Source: Bacillota bacterium (GTDB taxonomy: Bacteria > Bacillota_A > Clostridia > Lachnospirales > Lachnospiraceae). From it: a stretch of 27,137 bases of DNA. The translations under genes were made by a program, and so were the position numbers. The notes beneath the pieces were generated by a model. That model saw only the letters and a program-made list of their open reading frames with translations, had not been told where the DNA came from and did no database searches. Shown here piece after piece: positions 14,757 through 23,239 of this stretch (the stretch's first letter is position 1; each line of letters begins with the position of its first letter). The stretch covers positions 1 to 27,137 of the forward strand of contig JAEZTQ010000106.1 of assembly GCA_023443625.1 (NCBI GenBank), read 5' to 3'.

Positions 14757-16118
14757 ATGAACAATAACAAAGATTACGACAGGATAAGTTTATTTAATCA
14801 AACTGGCATTGATAGCGGAAGATATCTAAACCCTAATGATATTAATATACCCTCTGGTTACAAAGTAGATATATTTGCCTACGGACTGGACTCCCCCAGC
14901 AGTATACTTTTTACCCCTGAGGGAGATCTATTGATTGCTGATTCGGGATATATTACAGGCAATCCCACCGTATCTCGTTATGTTAATGACCATTTTGAAG
15001 TGATAGCTAATAATTTCAACGTACCTTTAACAGGAATAAATTATCTAGAGGGTAATATCTATGTGTCCCATAAAGGAGTTATTACTATCATAAGCAAGAA
15101 TGGTACACGATATGATATCCTTTCCGGTTTACCAAGTTACGGTGATTACAGTAATAGCAGAGTAGCCTTTGGTCCGGATCATAAAATGTATTTTGGACAA
15201 GGGACTGCAACCAATTCCGGTGTAGTTGGTTTAGACAACCTTTGGGTAGCTGATAATCCCTATTTTCATGATCATCCTGGTTCCCATATATTACTGAATG
15301 GGCAAAATTTCGAGACCCCCAATAAGCATAAATATATGAACGAAGTTACTTTCACCGGGGCCTTTTCACCATATGGTATACCTAATACAAGCCCTGAACT
15401 TAGAAAAGGAGTAACCAAAGCCTCCGGAAGTATCCTAAAGGCAAATTACGATGGAACAGACCTTAAATTAGTAGCTTGGGGCTTACGAAATCCCTCCTAT
15501 TTAAAATTTGACCAATCCTGTAGACTCTTTGTATCAAATAATAGTTATAACATAAGAGGGAGCAGACCTATTGCAAATGCGCCTGATGAATTTCACTTAT
15601 TGACCCCTGGAGTATGGTATGGCTGGCCGGATTATGCCGGAGGCGAACCTGTCACCTCCGCCAAATTTAAACCGGAAGGAAGAAAAGCGCCGGAATTTTT
15701 ATTTACCCATCATCCTAATATTCCGCCCAAACCTTTGGCTATTTTTCCTCCAGATTCAAATATTTTAGGATTTGAGTTTAATTCTAATCCTAAATTTGGT
15801 CCAATCGGTGACGTATTTGTGGCGGAATATGGATGTAATGTACCCAGAGCTCATGGACATTCAATGCCTCAATATACCGGAGCCGGACATCGAGTATCTA
15901 AAATAGATATGTTAACGGGCAGTGTATCAACCTTTGCCATTAATAAAACGGGTTTACCTGCCACTATAACACAGGAAGGTGGTTTTGGTAGGCCTACCGA
16001 TATTTGCTTTGGCCCTGATGGCGCAATGTATGTTGTAGATATGGGAACCAATTTAATTGATAATCCCAATATTTTTATTCCTAAATCTGGTGTAATCTGG
16101 CGAATAGATAGTGCTTAA
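14757..16118 (+). CDS. Sorbosone/glucose dehydrogenase-like beta-propeller protein
   Basis: The 453-residue product resembles the PQQ-dependent sugar (glucose/sorbosone) dehydrogenase beta-propeller superfamily. Repeated blade motifs (LFTPEGDLLIADSG, LYLKFDQSCRLFVSNN-like, ICFGPDGAMYVVDMG) are visible. The characteristic WGLRNP (241-246) and GVWYGWPDYAGG (285-296) match the region before the active site in that family. There is no signal peptide, so it would be cytoplasmic, unlike the periplasmic enzymes of aerobes. PQQ use in an anaerobe is doubtful; a lactonase or a non-redox role is possible. The frame is open from 14712 (TTG), but GGAG sits before the ATG at 14757. It follows the MsmR-like gene by 153 bases. 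Confidence 0.75.
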   Translation: MNNNKDYDRISLFNQTGIDSGRYLNPNDINIPSGYKVDIFAYGLDSPSSILFTPEGDLLIADSGYITGNPTVSRYVNDHFEVIANNFNVPLTGINYLEGNIYVSHKGVITIISKNGTRYDILSGLPSYGDYSNSRVAFGPDHKMYFGQGTATNSGVVGLDNLWVADNPYFHDHPGSHILLNGQNFETPNKHKYMNEVTFTGAFSPYGIPNTSPELRKGVTKASGSILKANYDGTDLKLVAWGLRNPSYLKFDQSCRLFVSNNSYNIRGSRPIANAPDEFHLLTPGVWYGWPDYAGGEPVTSAKFKPEGRKAPEFLFTHHPNIPPKPLAIFPPDSNILGFEFNSNPKFGPIGDVFVAEYGCNVPRAHGHSMPQYTGAGHRVSKIDMLTGSVSTFAINKTGLPATITQEGGFGRPTDICFGPDGAMYVVDMGTNLIDNPNIFIPKSGVIWRIDSA

Positions 16119-16134
16119 GAATGATATATCTACA

Positions 16135-16174
16135 TATAGCCGGCTGAATAGGTTAATATTCTCAGCCGGCTATA
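16135..16174. terminator. Bidirectional terminator between convergent genes
   Basis: TATAGCCGGCTGA (16135-16147) pairs perfectly with TCAGCCGGCTATA (16162-16174), a strong 13-bp stem. T-rich sequence follows on the plus strand (TATATTTATAG). It lies between the plus-strand gene ending at 16118 and the minus-strand gene ending at 16212. Confidence 0.8.
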
Positions 16175-16211
16175 TTTATAGTAACACTTTTATTATTATA
16201 TTAGCTCTAAG

Positions 16212-18116
16212 TTACAAACGCCCACGTTTATTAATTGCCTTATTCTCATACATAGCATGATCAGCACGGTCAATCATAATCTTTACATCCTCATGGTCCT
16301 TGATATAACCGCAAAAAGCCCCCATACTAATCTCAATCTCATAAGGTTTCTTTGATTTCTGATTATAATTCTCTATAAAGAAATTAACTGCAGATAAATA
16401 ACTCTCCTGCTGATTATTTTCTTCATCATTAATCGCTACTACTAGGAACTCGTCTCCACCAACTCTCGCACAGATTTCCTTACCCCTGCTGCAGCTTTGA
16501 AAAGCGTTAGCAACAACAGATATGATGGCATCCCCCTCCTGATGTCCGTATTGGTCATTTATTGCTTTTAGATTATCCAAATCTGCCATAATGACCATAA
16601 GCTTTTTATTCTGACTGATTGCTTCATTAATCAAATTGGGCAGGTTTTGATCAAGTCCTCTTCGGTTATAGATACCCGTTAAGACATCTCGAAAGGAGGT
16701 TCGATATAACCTACGATGTACTCGGTTAAATTCCAGTGCATTCATGATATTCCTGCTCCAGTTACGATAGGTAATATCAAAGACCTTTATCTTTTCTCCA
16801 TAGGTCAAAACTGCATAACCGATGGCATTTTCGTTAAAATGTAAGGGCGTAAAATAGTAGGCCTTAGGTATACTTCTCTCCTTCCACAAATCTGGCAGCA
16901 TATCCTTGGTATCAAAGATAAGGTCGCTACTAACAAATTCCCTATTCTCCTTAGCTAAAACCAACTTCATCTTGTCTGTGTAACCGGTCTGAAGTTCATT
17001 TCCTTTTTCCCAACTGTAATTGTGAGCACTTCCATCCCAATTCTTACATAGACAAAGATAGTAATCCGAATATTCTTTGATTAGATATAAATAATAGCAG
17101 AATTTATTAATGCAATCTTCCAAGCTAGTGACTGCTGTAAGAGACTCCATCATATAACTATCCAGTAAGGTTTTATAATCCTCTGTTTTTTTCTTCAGAC
17201 GATGTATACTGCTTCGTTTCATAAATTCAAATGTATTACAACCGCAGCTACGACCAAGATCCAAACGACCGGAAGTTACATTCACTTTGTTGGGACGGCT
17301 GCCGGTTATGAGTCTTGTCAATTCACAGACTGCCTCTACTCCCGTATGCATAACAGGAGGCGAATATGTGGTAATAACCGTACTGCAAATAGCTGCATCA
17401 TCTGTAGCATCATAACCGGTGACCGCCATGTCCTGGGGGATCTTAAATCCGCACCTTTCTAATTCATTCACCAAGCCAATCGCCATATGATCACTAATAC
17501 ATACAACTACCTCTGGTTTTACTATCTCACCAGTCACAATCTGTCTGGCTAACCGCTCCCCACTTTGATAAGTAAAATCCCCTTCATAGCTGATTCTACT
17601 TTCATCTATTATAATATTATGCTTCTTTAACGAAGCTCTAACTCCTGCCATACGATTAATGGTTGAAATAGCATTCTCATCTGCTGCCAAACAAAATATA
17701 TCTTTATATCCATGACAATCAATCAAATGATCCGTCATCTGCTCCATAGCTTTTCTATCATTCGTATAGATATAGGGGAAGTATTTGGAGCACAAATCAA
17801 CATAAAGCACAGGGCATTTGCATTTCTTAAGAAGCAGCTCTTCAATCTCACATTGTAAATTATCCATTGCTAAGGTTATGCCAGCCACAATTATACCGTC
17901 TAAGTGATCAAAATTGATGAGATTATATATATTCTTTTCACCCAGCTTATATTCTGGCAGACCTGTATTCTTAATAAAGGTAGAAAATATGGCCACATCA
18001 TAATCAAGGGAATAACTTTCCGTTATTATTCCCTTGAGTAGCTTGTGCTGATACAATTCTTCAGCTTCAGATATAATGACCCCAATTAACTTTCTTTTTT
18101 TCAAAAGATAATTCAC
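16212..18116 (-). CDS. LacI-type sugar-sensor domain fused to GGDEF diguanylate cyclase
   Basis: The 634-residue protein begins with a periplasmic-binding-like (LacI/GalR sensor) domain at about 10-290. It carries DHLDGIIVAG, YVDLCSKYFPYIYTND and the typical CISDHMAIGLVNELERCGFKIPQDMAVTGYD. There is no DNA-binding helix-turn-helix and no signal peptide, so it senses a ligand in the cytoplasm. A middle GAF-like segment (about 310-460) leads to a GGDEF domain with DLDNLKAINDQYGHQEGD and an intact GGDEF at 553-557, implying synthesis of cyclic di-GMP. The inhibitory site RxxD is altered to RGKE (544-547). The start is GTG at 18116; a TTG four codons later (18104) fits the GGGGAG ribosome binding site at least as well. 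Confidence 0.88.
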   Translation of the reverse strand: MNYLLKKRKLIGVIISEAEELYQHKLLKGIITESYSLDYDVAIFSTFIKNTGLPEYKLGEKNIYNLINFDHLDGIIVAGITLAMDNLQCEIEELLLKKCKCPVLYVDLCSKYFPYIYTNDRKAMEQMTDHLIDCHGYKDIFCLAADENAISTINRMAGVRASLKKHNIIIDESRISYEGDFTYQSGERLARQIVTGEIVKPEVVVCISDHMAIGLVNELERCGFKIPQDMAVTGYDATDDAAICSTVITTYSPPVMHTGVEAVCELTRLITGSRPNKVNVTSGRLDLGRSCGCNTFEFMKRSSIHRLKKKTEDYKTLLDSYMMESLTAVTSLEDCINKFCYYLYLIKEYSDYYLCLCKNWDGSAHNYSWEKGNELQTGYTDKMKLVLAKENREFVSSDLIFDTKDMLPDLWKERSIPKAYYFTPLHFNENAIGYAVLTYGEKIKVFDITYRNWSRNIMNALEFNRVHRRLYRTSFRDVLTGIYNRRGLDQNLPNLINEAISQNKKLMVIMADLDNLKAINDQYGHQEGDAIISVVANAFQSCSRGKEICARVGGDEFLVVAINDEENNQQESYLSAVNFFIENYNQKSKKPYEIEISMGAFCGYIKDHEDVKIMIDRADHAMYENKAINKRGRL

Positions 18117-18256
18117 TCCCCTGTCATCTGTATAAAAAGTGACAAAAAATACGATATACCATAATTATACTATAAACCTTTGGGAAATAATAGTGTATTT
18201 TTCCTATTTATTATATCTGTCTTGTATATTATAATACAATATTTGTTATTTTTCGA

Positions 18257-18964
18257 CTAATATCCTCCTAAACATTCCTGTATTTTTTTATGATCTAATA
18301 ACTTAAAGCTATTTCCGTAATAATCAATTAAGCCTTCTTCCTTCATTCTTGTTAACTCTCTACACATGGAGGTACGAGATACATTCAAATAATCAGCAAG
18401 TTCCGTGCGATTAAGTGGAACCTGAAATATACTGCTACCTAGGTCACTTCCTTCATTCAAGAGATAGGTTGCAAGCTTTTGCCTCATTCCTTTTAAGGTC
18501 AAGAGCTCCAGCTTATGATTTAGTCTTACGTTTCTCTCTCCAAGAATAATCATCATATTCTGTATTAACTTAATATGAAAATCACAACTGTTTCCACAGG
18601 ATCTGATCACTCTCTCATAGGGAATTAACATGATATTTGCCTCCTGTTTGATTCTGACGGAGACAGGAGAAATTCGACTTGCCGTACAGACAATTCCCTC
18701 GGCAAACATATCGGAGGGGCCCATCATTGCTACGATATGCTTGTTTCCTGACAAGTTCTCCTTCATAATCTCAACAACTCCACTTATAACAATACCTATA
18801 TGATTAATCTTGTCACCGGAAAGAAAGATATATTCCTCAGCTTTAAAGCACTTTACCTGCGCATTCAGACATCTTATCAGATTGCTAAGATCATTCTCTC
18901 CCACACTACGAAACAAGACACAATTTTTTATAACCGAATAATATTGCTCCATAATAATAACCAT
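18257..18964 (-). CDS. Crp/Fnr family regulator, HcpR-like
   Basis: The 235-residue protein has an N-terminal cyclic-nucleotide-binding-type beta barrel (FRSVGENDLSNLI ... EYIFLSGDKINHIGIVISGVVEIM). A dimerisation helix follows, and a C-terminal helix-turn-helix RTELADYLNVSRTSMCRELTRMKEEGLI. It is divergent from hcp, an arrangement in which such proteins (HcpR group) control the hybrid cluster protein in response to nitric oxide. No obvious Fnr-type iron-sulfur cysteine cluster is seen, so a heme or other sensor is possible. The start is uncertain: the ATG at 18964 is very close to AAAGG, and another ATG follows at 18952. It probably autoregulates through the shared 261-base spacer. Confidence 0.85.
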   Translation of the reverse strand: MVIIMEQYYSVIKNCVLFRSVGENDLSNLIRCLNAQVKCFKAEEYIFLSGDKINHIGIVISGVVEIMKENLSGNKHIVAMMGPSDMFAEGIVCTASRISPVSVRIKQEANIMLIPYERVIRSCGNSCDFHIKLIQNMMIILGERNVRLNHKLELLTLKGMRQKLATYLLNEGSDLGSSIFQVPLNRTELADYLNVSRTSMCRELTRMKEEGLIDYYGNSFKLLDHKKIQECLGGY

Positions 18965-19030
18965 GCCTTTCTCAATACTTGCATACTTTGGGCCGCAGAC
19001 CCCTTGCAGTATGAAATATATTTTTTATAA

Positions 19031-19109
19031 TTCACACTAAATAGTACATTCCTTCCCTTTGAGTTAGTTTGTGCCAAGGATTACTCAGGCACAAACTTCT
19101 AAGTGTGAA
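19031..19109. other. Nested inverted repeats in the regulator-hcp spacer
   Basis: AGTTTGTGCC (19066-19075) pairs perfectly with GGCACAAACT (19088-19097). An outer pair TTCACACT (19031-19038) and AGTGTGAA (19102-19109) encloses it. The arms are too far apart for one Crp-type dimer site, so this is more likely an RNA hairpin in the leader of the minus-strand regulator or a two-site operator. Confidence 0.55.
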
Positions 19110-19123
19110 AATTGCTTTTTATT

Positions 19124-19139
19124 TGTAGCCGTGGCTACA
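19124..19139 (+). promoter_or_regulatory. Candidate Crp/Fnr (HcpR) operator upstream of hcp
   Basis: TGTAGCCGTGGCTACA is a perfect 16-bp palindrome, the length of a Crp/Fnr core site. Its centre (19131.5) is about 41 bases before the start predicted from the TATACT box at 19161-19166. That is the class II activator position used by this family. The regulator encoded next door is the natural candidate to bind it. Confidence 0.6.
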
Positions 19140-19157
19140 CTATTTCTTCTTAGTCTG

Positions 19158-19166
19158 TATTATACT
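19158..19166 (+). promoter_or_regulatory. -10 region of the hcp promoter
   Basis: TATTATACT provides a good -10 box (TATACT at 19161-19166 or TATTAT at 19158-19163). The matching -35 position has no TTGACA but is covered by the right half of the palindrome at 19124-19139, as expected for an activator-dependent promoter. The leader to the ATG at 19226 would be about 53 nt. Confidence 0.55.
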
Positions 19167-19225
19167 CATCTTGTCAGAACGAAGTCAATGAAAATTATTT
19201 AAATAAAAATAAAGGAGAATAAGTA

Positions 19226-20863
19226 ATGGAGAATAAGATGTTTTGTTATCAATGTCAGGAAACAGCAGGGTGCTCTGGCTGTACACAATTTGGGGTCTGT
19301 GGAAAATCTCCCGCTCTATCTAAAATTCAGGATCTGCTTATTTATACTACAAAGGGATTAAGTGCAGTAACCACCGCCCTCAGAGCCCAGGGAGAAACCA
19401 TTGCTCCAGAAGTGAACCATTATATTACAATAAATTTATTTACTACCATCACAAATGCCAATTTTGATGATGAGGTTTTCTATAATAGAGTATTTGAAAC
19501 CTTAGACCTAAAGAACAAGTTAATTGCAAAGGTATCCAATAAAAGTAATCTCGCCGAGGCAGCTTTATGGTCTGCTGACACAAAGGAAGAATTCGATAAG
19601 AAGGCTTCTACTGTAGGTGTCCTTGCAACTGAAAATGAAGATGTAAGAAGCCTCAGAGAGCTTATTATCTATGGCTTAAAGGGACTTGCCGCATACCTTA
19701 AGCATGCCAATGAATTAAATTATGATAGCGAAGAAGTCTGTGCATTTATGCAAAAGGCACTGGCAGCCACTTTAGATGATAGCTTAAGTGCTGATGCTCT
19801 CATTGCTCTTACCTTAGAGACAGGTAAATTTGGTGTTGATGGCATGGCTCTTTTAGACACAGCCAATACCTCTACCTATGGCAATCCAGAAATCACAAAG
19901 GTTAATATCGGTGTTGGAACTAGACCTGGTATCCTCGTATCCGGCCATGACTTAAGAGATTTAGAGCAGTTATTAGAACAGACTAAAGATACAGGCGTTG
20001 ATGTTTATACTCACTCTGAGATGCTTCCTGCTCACTATTATCCTGCCTTTAAGAAATACAGTAACTTTATCGGTAATTACGGAAATGCATGGTGGAAGCA
20101 GAAGGAAGAGTTCGAAAGCTTCCGTGGCCCCATCTTAATGACTACCAACTGTGTAGTGCCTCCGGCAGCTTCCTATAAGAATAGATTATTTACAACTGGT
20201 GCTTCAGGCGTTACAGGTTGCCTGCATATTGAAAGAGATGAGAATGGTCACAAGGACTTCTCACAAATCATCGAGCTGGCCAAGACCTGTGAGGCTCCCG
20301 TTGAGATCGAAAAAGGTGAGATCATCGGCGGCTTTGCTCACAACCAGGTTTTTGCTTTAGCAGATAAGGTTGTTGATGCTGTGAAATCAGGTGCTATTAA
20401 GAAATTCTTTGTAATGGCAGGCTGTGACGGTCGTCAGAAATCCAGAAACTATTATACAGAATTTGCACAGGCACTACCACAAGATACCGTAATCCTTACT
20501 GCCGGCTGTGCAAAGTATAAATATAACAAGCTAGACTTAGGTGATATCGGTGGAATACCAAGAGTATTAGATGCAGGTCAGTGTAATGACTCCTACTCCC
20601 TTGCTCTGATTGCACTGAAATTAAAAGAAGTATTTGCGCTTCAGGATATCAATGAGCTTCCTATCGCCTTCAACATCGCTTGGTATGAACAAAAAGCTGT
20701 TATCGTCCTTCTTTCCCTTCTATATTTAGGTGTAAAGAACATTCACTTAGGACCAACACTTCCTGCCTTCCTTTCTCCGAATGTAGCAAAGGTACTGGTA
20801 GAAACCTTCGGTATTGCAGGTATTGGAACCGTTGAGGATGATATCAAATTATTTATGGAATAA
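19226..20863 (+). CDS. hcp: Hybrid cluster protein (hydroxylamine/NO reductase), class I
   Basis: The 545-residue cytoplasmic enzyme has the N-terminal cluster motif Cys7-x2-Cys10-x8-Cys19-x5-Cys25, the spacing of class I (Desulfovibrio/Clostridium) proteins rather than the E. coli class II. Length also fits class I. Hybrid-cluster ligand regions are present: [13 protein letters not shown] (His and Glu), [31 protein letters not shown] and WYEQKAV. Hcp reduces nitric oxide to nitrous oxide in E. coli and hydroxylamine to ammonia in vitro. AAGGAG precedes the ATG. It is divergent from a Crp/Fnr regulator and followed by an unknown protein and a hemerythrin, together suggesting a nitrosative-stress response. 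Confidence 0.96.
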   Translation: MENKMFCYQCQETAGCSGCTQFGVCGKSPALSKIQDLLIYTTKGLSAVTTALRAQGETIAPEVNHYITINLFTTITNANFDDEVFYNRVFETLDLKNKLIAKVSNKSNLAEAALWSADTKEEFDKKASTVGVLATENEDVRSLRELIIYGLKGLAAYLKHANELNYDSEEVCAFMQKALAATLDDSLSADALIALTLETGKFGVDGMALLDTANTSTYGNPEITKVNIGVGTRPGILVSGHDLRDLEQLLEQTKDTGVDVYTHSEMLPAHYYPAFKKYSNFIGNYGNAWWKQKEEFESFRGPILMTTNCVVPPAASYKNRLFTTGASGVTGCLHIERDENGHKDFSQIIELAKTCEAPVEIEKGEIIGGFAHNQVFALADKVVDAVKSGAIKKFFVMAGCDGRQKSRNYYTEFAQALPQDTVILTAGCAKYKYNKLDLGDIGGIPRVLDAGQCNDSYSLALIALKLKEVFALQDINELPIAFNIAWYEQKAVIVLLSLLYLGVKNIHLGPTLPAFLSPNVAKVLVETFGIAGIGTVEDDIKLFME

Positions 20864-20884
20864 TTCTTAGCGAAGAGGTAAACC

Positions 20885-20923
20885 TACCGGATAGAGACTC
20901 ATCTTATCTATCCGGTAATTTTT
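20885..20923 (+). terminator. Hairpin between hcp and the next gene, probably a partial terminator
   Basis: TACCGGATAGA (20885-20895) pairs perfectly with TCTATCCGGTA (20907-20917), followed by ATTTTTAAT. The next gene starts at 20940 with its own strong ribosome binding site and no clear separate promoter. It may reduce but not abolish read-through, keeping hcp expression above that of the following genes. Confidence 0.7.
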
Positions 20924-20939
20924 AATAAGGGAGGAATAT

Positions 20940-21548
20940 ATGAGCGCATTTTTGGGCCCAATCCATTATTGGTTATATAATAAAATACAATTACAGCAGA
21001 ACCTTGTTGATGAGATATATGAATTAGGCAGAGAGCATGGACTATCTCTGGCGGGAGAATGTAATAATCTATTTGGTACCTTTGATAATAAGCCCCTGGA
21101 AGAAATGATTGATCATGGTAACATTCATGGATGGCTACAGGAAAGAGTGTCACAGGTAGAATATAAATATGCTTACTCCGTAACTAAGTTATTAGAAAAG
21201 GACATAGCTACTAAGGATATCTTACTTTCTATAATTAGAAAGAATGGAATTAATCTGGCAAGGAATTATAAAGGTAACCCTCTAAGTGCAGAAGGCATTT
21301 ACAAAACCATCACAGACAATTTATTGGATGGAATGCCCTGTGATCATGCTAACCGCATCCTTTCCCAAGGTGAGAACGAAGTCACCTGGAGCAGATCTAT
21401 CTGTGTCCACAGCCCCTACTGGGAGGAAGTCGGAGGAGATATTAGTATTTATTATGAATTAAGGGATGCCTGGCTGGAGGGCTTTGTAACAGAGCTTGGC
21501 TGTGCCTTGGAAAAGGTAGATTCAAAGACCTATCACATAAAAAAGTAA
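20940..21548 (+). CDS. Conserved-looking hypothetical protein in the hcp-hemerythrin unit
   Basis: I do not recognise this 202-residue protein. It has no signal peptide or membrane span. Visible features are an N-terminal FLGPIHYWLYNKIQLQQNLVD segment, a Gly-rich LAGECNNLFGTF stretch, and two Cys/His pairs, PCDHANRI (about 136-143) and ICVHSPYW (about 156-163). These are followed by GGDISIYYELRDAWLEGFVTELG. The Cys-x-His pairs could bind metal or heme. The C-terminal pattern faintly recalls V4R or L-2-amino-thiazoline-4-carboxylic acid hydrolase-like domains, which I cannot confirm. GGGAGG precedes the ATG. Its position between hcp and a hemerythrin suggests a role in handling nitric oxide or oxygen. 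Confidence 0.8.
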   Translation: MSAFLGPIHYWLYNKIQLQQNLVDEIYELGREHGLSLAGECNNLFGTFDNKPLEEMIDHGNIHGWLQERVSQVEYKYAYSVTKLLEKDIATKDILLSIIRKNGINLARNYKGNPLSAEGIYKTITDNLLDGMPCDHANRILSQGENEVTWSRSICVHSPYWEEVGGDISIYYELRDAWLEGFVTELGCALEKVDSKTYHIKK

Positions 21549-21575
21549 TAAATTATGAAGAAGGAGGTTCATACC

Positions 21576-22130
21576 ATGGACAGCATTCAACTTATGATGG
21601 AGGAACATCAGAATATCCTACGTATGCTTGCCGTTATACGAAAAGCATGCTATAGGGTAATGCAGGGTGAAGCAATTGATTATCCTGATTTTGATCATAT
21701 GATTGATTTTGTACGTAATTATGCAGATGCTCATCATCACGGCAAGGAAGAAAAACTCTTATTTCAAGAAATGATAAATCATCTTGGTCCTCTTGGTAAC
21801 AAATTAATCACCCACGGCATGCTTGTAGAACATGACCTTGGAAGACTCTATATGCAAGAGTTAAAGGAAGCCCTTAATCGTGTTAATGCTGGAGATGATA
21901 TGAGCCGTCTGGATGTCATTGCCAATGCCATCAGCTATACCCACTTACTTAAGAGACATATTGAGAAGGAAGACTCTGTTGTATATACCTTTGCACAACG
22001 TCAATTACCAGCTGAAGTACTTGATAAGGTAAATCAAGAGACAATAGACTTCGAAAAAGCTGCCCAAGATAAGAACACCCAAGAATATTATCGAACTCTG
22101 ATCGCAACAATGGAAGGAAAATATAATTAG
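21576..22130 (+). CDS. Hemerythrin-like (HHE domain) protein
   Basis: The 184-residue helical protein has the hemerythrin metal-ligand pattern: MMEEHQNILRML (His11), DAHHHGKEEKLLF (His53-55, Glu58-59), GMLVEHDLGRLY (Glu85, His86) and THLLKRHIEKEDSVVY (His123, His128, Glu129 or Glu132). Such proteins hold a di-iron centre and bind or sense oxygen, or repair iron-sulfur damage after nitric oxide stress (YtfE/RIC type). The frame is open from an ATG at 21555, but that ATG precedes an AAGGAGG that is correctly placed for the ATG at 21576, so I start there. It is the third gene of the hcp unit and ends at a strong terminator. Confidence 0.92.
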   Translation: MDSIQLMMEEHQNILRMLAVIRKACYRVMQGEAIDYPDFDHMIDFVRNYADAHHHGKEEKLLFQEMINHLGPLGNKLITHGMLVEHDLGRLYMQELKEALNRVNAGDDMSRLDVIANAISYTHLLKRHIEKEDSVVYTFAQRQLPAEVLDKVNQETIDFEKAAQDKNTQEYYRTLIATMEGKYN

Positions 22131-22141
22131 TCTAAAACACT

Positions 22142-22195
22142 GAGGCTATTGCAAGATATGTTATACCTAATTTCTTGCAAATAGCCTCTATTTTT
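22142..22195 (+). terminator. Intrinsic terminator of the hcp-hemerythrin unit
   Basis: GAGGCTATTGCAAGA (22142-22156) pairs with TCTTGCAAATAGCCTC (22173-22188) with a single bulge, followed by TATTTTTATA. It starts 12 bases past the hemerythrin stop and closes the unit. Confidence 0.85.
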
Positions 22196-22280
22196 ATACT
22201 ATCTCACATGCCTACCTCCCCTCCCTATTCCAAAAATCGAAAATTTGTTCATTATTCTCCTTTTCCCAAATCTAAATTCA

Positions 22281-22289
22281 TGCTATAAT
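22281..22289 (+). promoter_or_regulatory. Extended -10 promoter of the restriction gene
   Basis: TGCTATAAT is a perfect extended -10 element (TGnTATAAT), which can work without a good -35 box; none is seen. It predicts a start near 22296 and a leader of about 57 nt before the ATG at 22353. Confidence 0.55.
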
Positions 22290-22352
22290 GTTCGTGACCG
22301 ATAAGGTGGATTAGTAACTGCAAACCTCTCTTATCAAACAAAGGAGTTATAC

Positions 22353-23168
22353 ATGACCACAGAAAAAGAAGCCTTAATTAAAGAAATTGTCGACGCCCAT
22401 ATCAGGCAGTTTATAGATAGTATGGAAGCCAGATATTCTCTTGAACTAAAAGACCCTCTGGGTGTAATAAACGCTAAGAAAAACAATGCCTTCATCTCCC
22501 AGCTAGGTGAGGAATTTATGTTTTACTCAGCCTTCGTTCGTTCCTTCGATAGTTCTTTTGGTAAAGTTCTGGAGAATATGGGAAATGCAATTGCAAAGAT
22601 ATCCTATACCGTTAGAGGCAAAATCGAATCCTATCTCCTGCCCCAGCAGACACAGCATATTGATTATCTAATGACTGCCTATGAGAAGAGAGATTCTAAA
22701 CCTAGGGTGGCAGATTATATGAAATTCAACTGCCTGATCCCCTCTAATGTTACCAGCTTTTTAACCTCTCATGAGACAGATAATTATTTTTATGATGAAG
22801 AAAAACATTGCCACTATCTAATTGAACTAAAAGCCGGTGGCGATTTGGATAATAAAAAAGCCAAATCTGAAAAAATAGCGCTGCTCAATGAATTCTTTAT
22901 CCTTAAGAATTCCCTGCAAAATGATGATACCGTTAAGATCTATTTTGCCACCGCATATAATAAATTCGGAGAAGGAGCTCCTTGGAGACAGGAACGTGTT
23001 CAGACCTTCTTTGCTGAAGAAGAGCTCTTAATCGGCAAAGATTATTGGAATTTTGTCTGCAATGATCCAGAAGGCTATGATGTTATCTTTGACCAATACC
23101 GCAACAGCTCTGAATATATGAAGAGTGCCCTAGAACGAATTAAGGGGCTGTACTTTGATACGTACTAG
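22353..23168 (+). CDS. Type II restriction endonuclease, TdeIII family
   Basis: The 271-residue protein resembles TdeIII/MjaII-type restriction enzymes. The likely PD-(D/E)xK active site is YDEEKHCHYLIELKAGGD, with Asp148, Glu158 and Lys160, followed by the family-typical DNKKAKSEK stretch. The length fits the family. Characterised members cut GGNCC, so that specificity is a reasonable but unproved guess here. AAGGAG lies shortly before the ATG. The gene is immediately upstream of a DNA methyltransferase on the same strand, 71 bases away, giving a standard restriction-modification pair. No vsr or controller (C protein) gene is visible, although the leader is short. Confidence 0.78.
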   Translation: MTTEKEALIKEIVDAHIRQFIDSMEARYSLELKDPLGVINAKKNNAFISQLGEEFMFYSAFVRSFDSSFGKVLENMGNAIAKISYTVRGKIESYLLPQQTQHIDYLMTAYEKRDSKPRVADYMKFNCLIPSNVTSFLTSHETDNYFYDEEKHCHYLIELKAGGDLDNKKAKSEKIALLNEFFILKNSLQNDDTVKIYFATAYNKFGEGAPWRQERVQTFFAEEELLIGKDYWNFVCNDPEGYDVIFDQYRNSSEYMKSALERIKGLYFDTY

Positions 23169-23239
23169 AAATTATGTTACTTTATTAAAGTTTATATCTT
23201 AATGATATAGATTGAATTTTGAGAGGAGATATACCCCTT

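Noticed and set aside
19066..19097. AGTTTGTGCC/GGCACAAACT as a single Crp/Fnr operator
   Set aside because: The half-sites are separated by 12 bases, too wide for one Crp-type dimer, so I list it as a hairpin and prefer the 16-bp palindrome at 19124 as operator.
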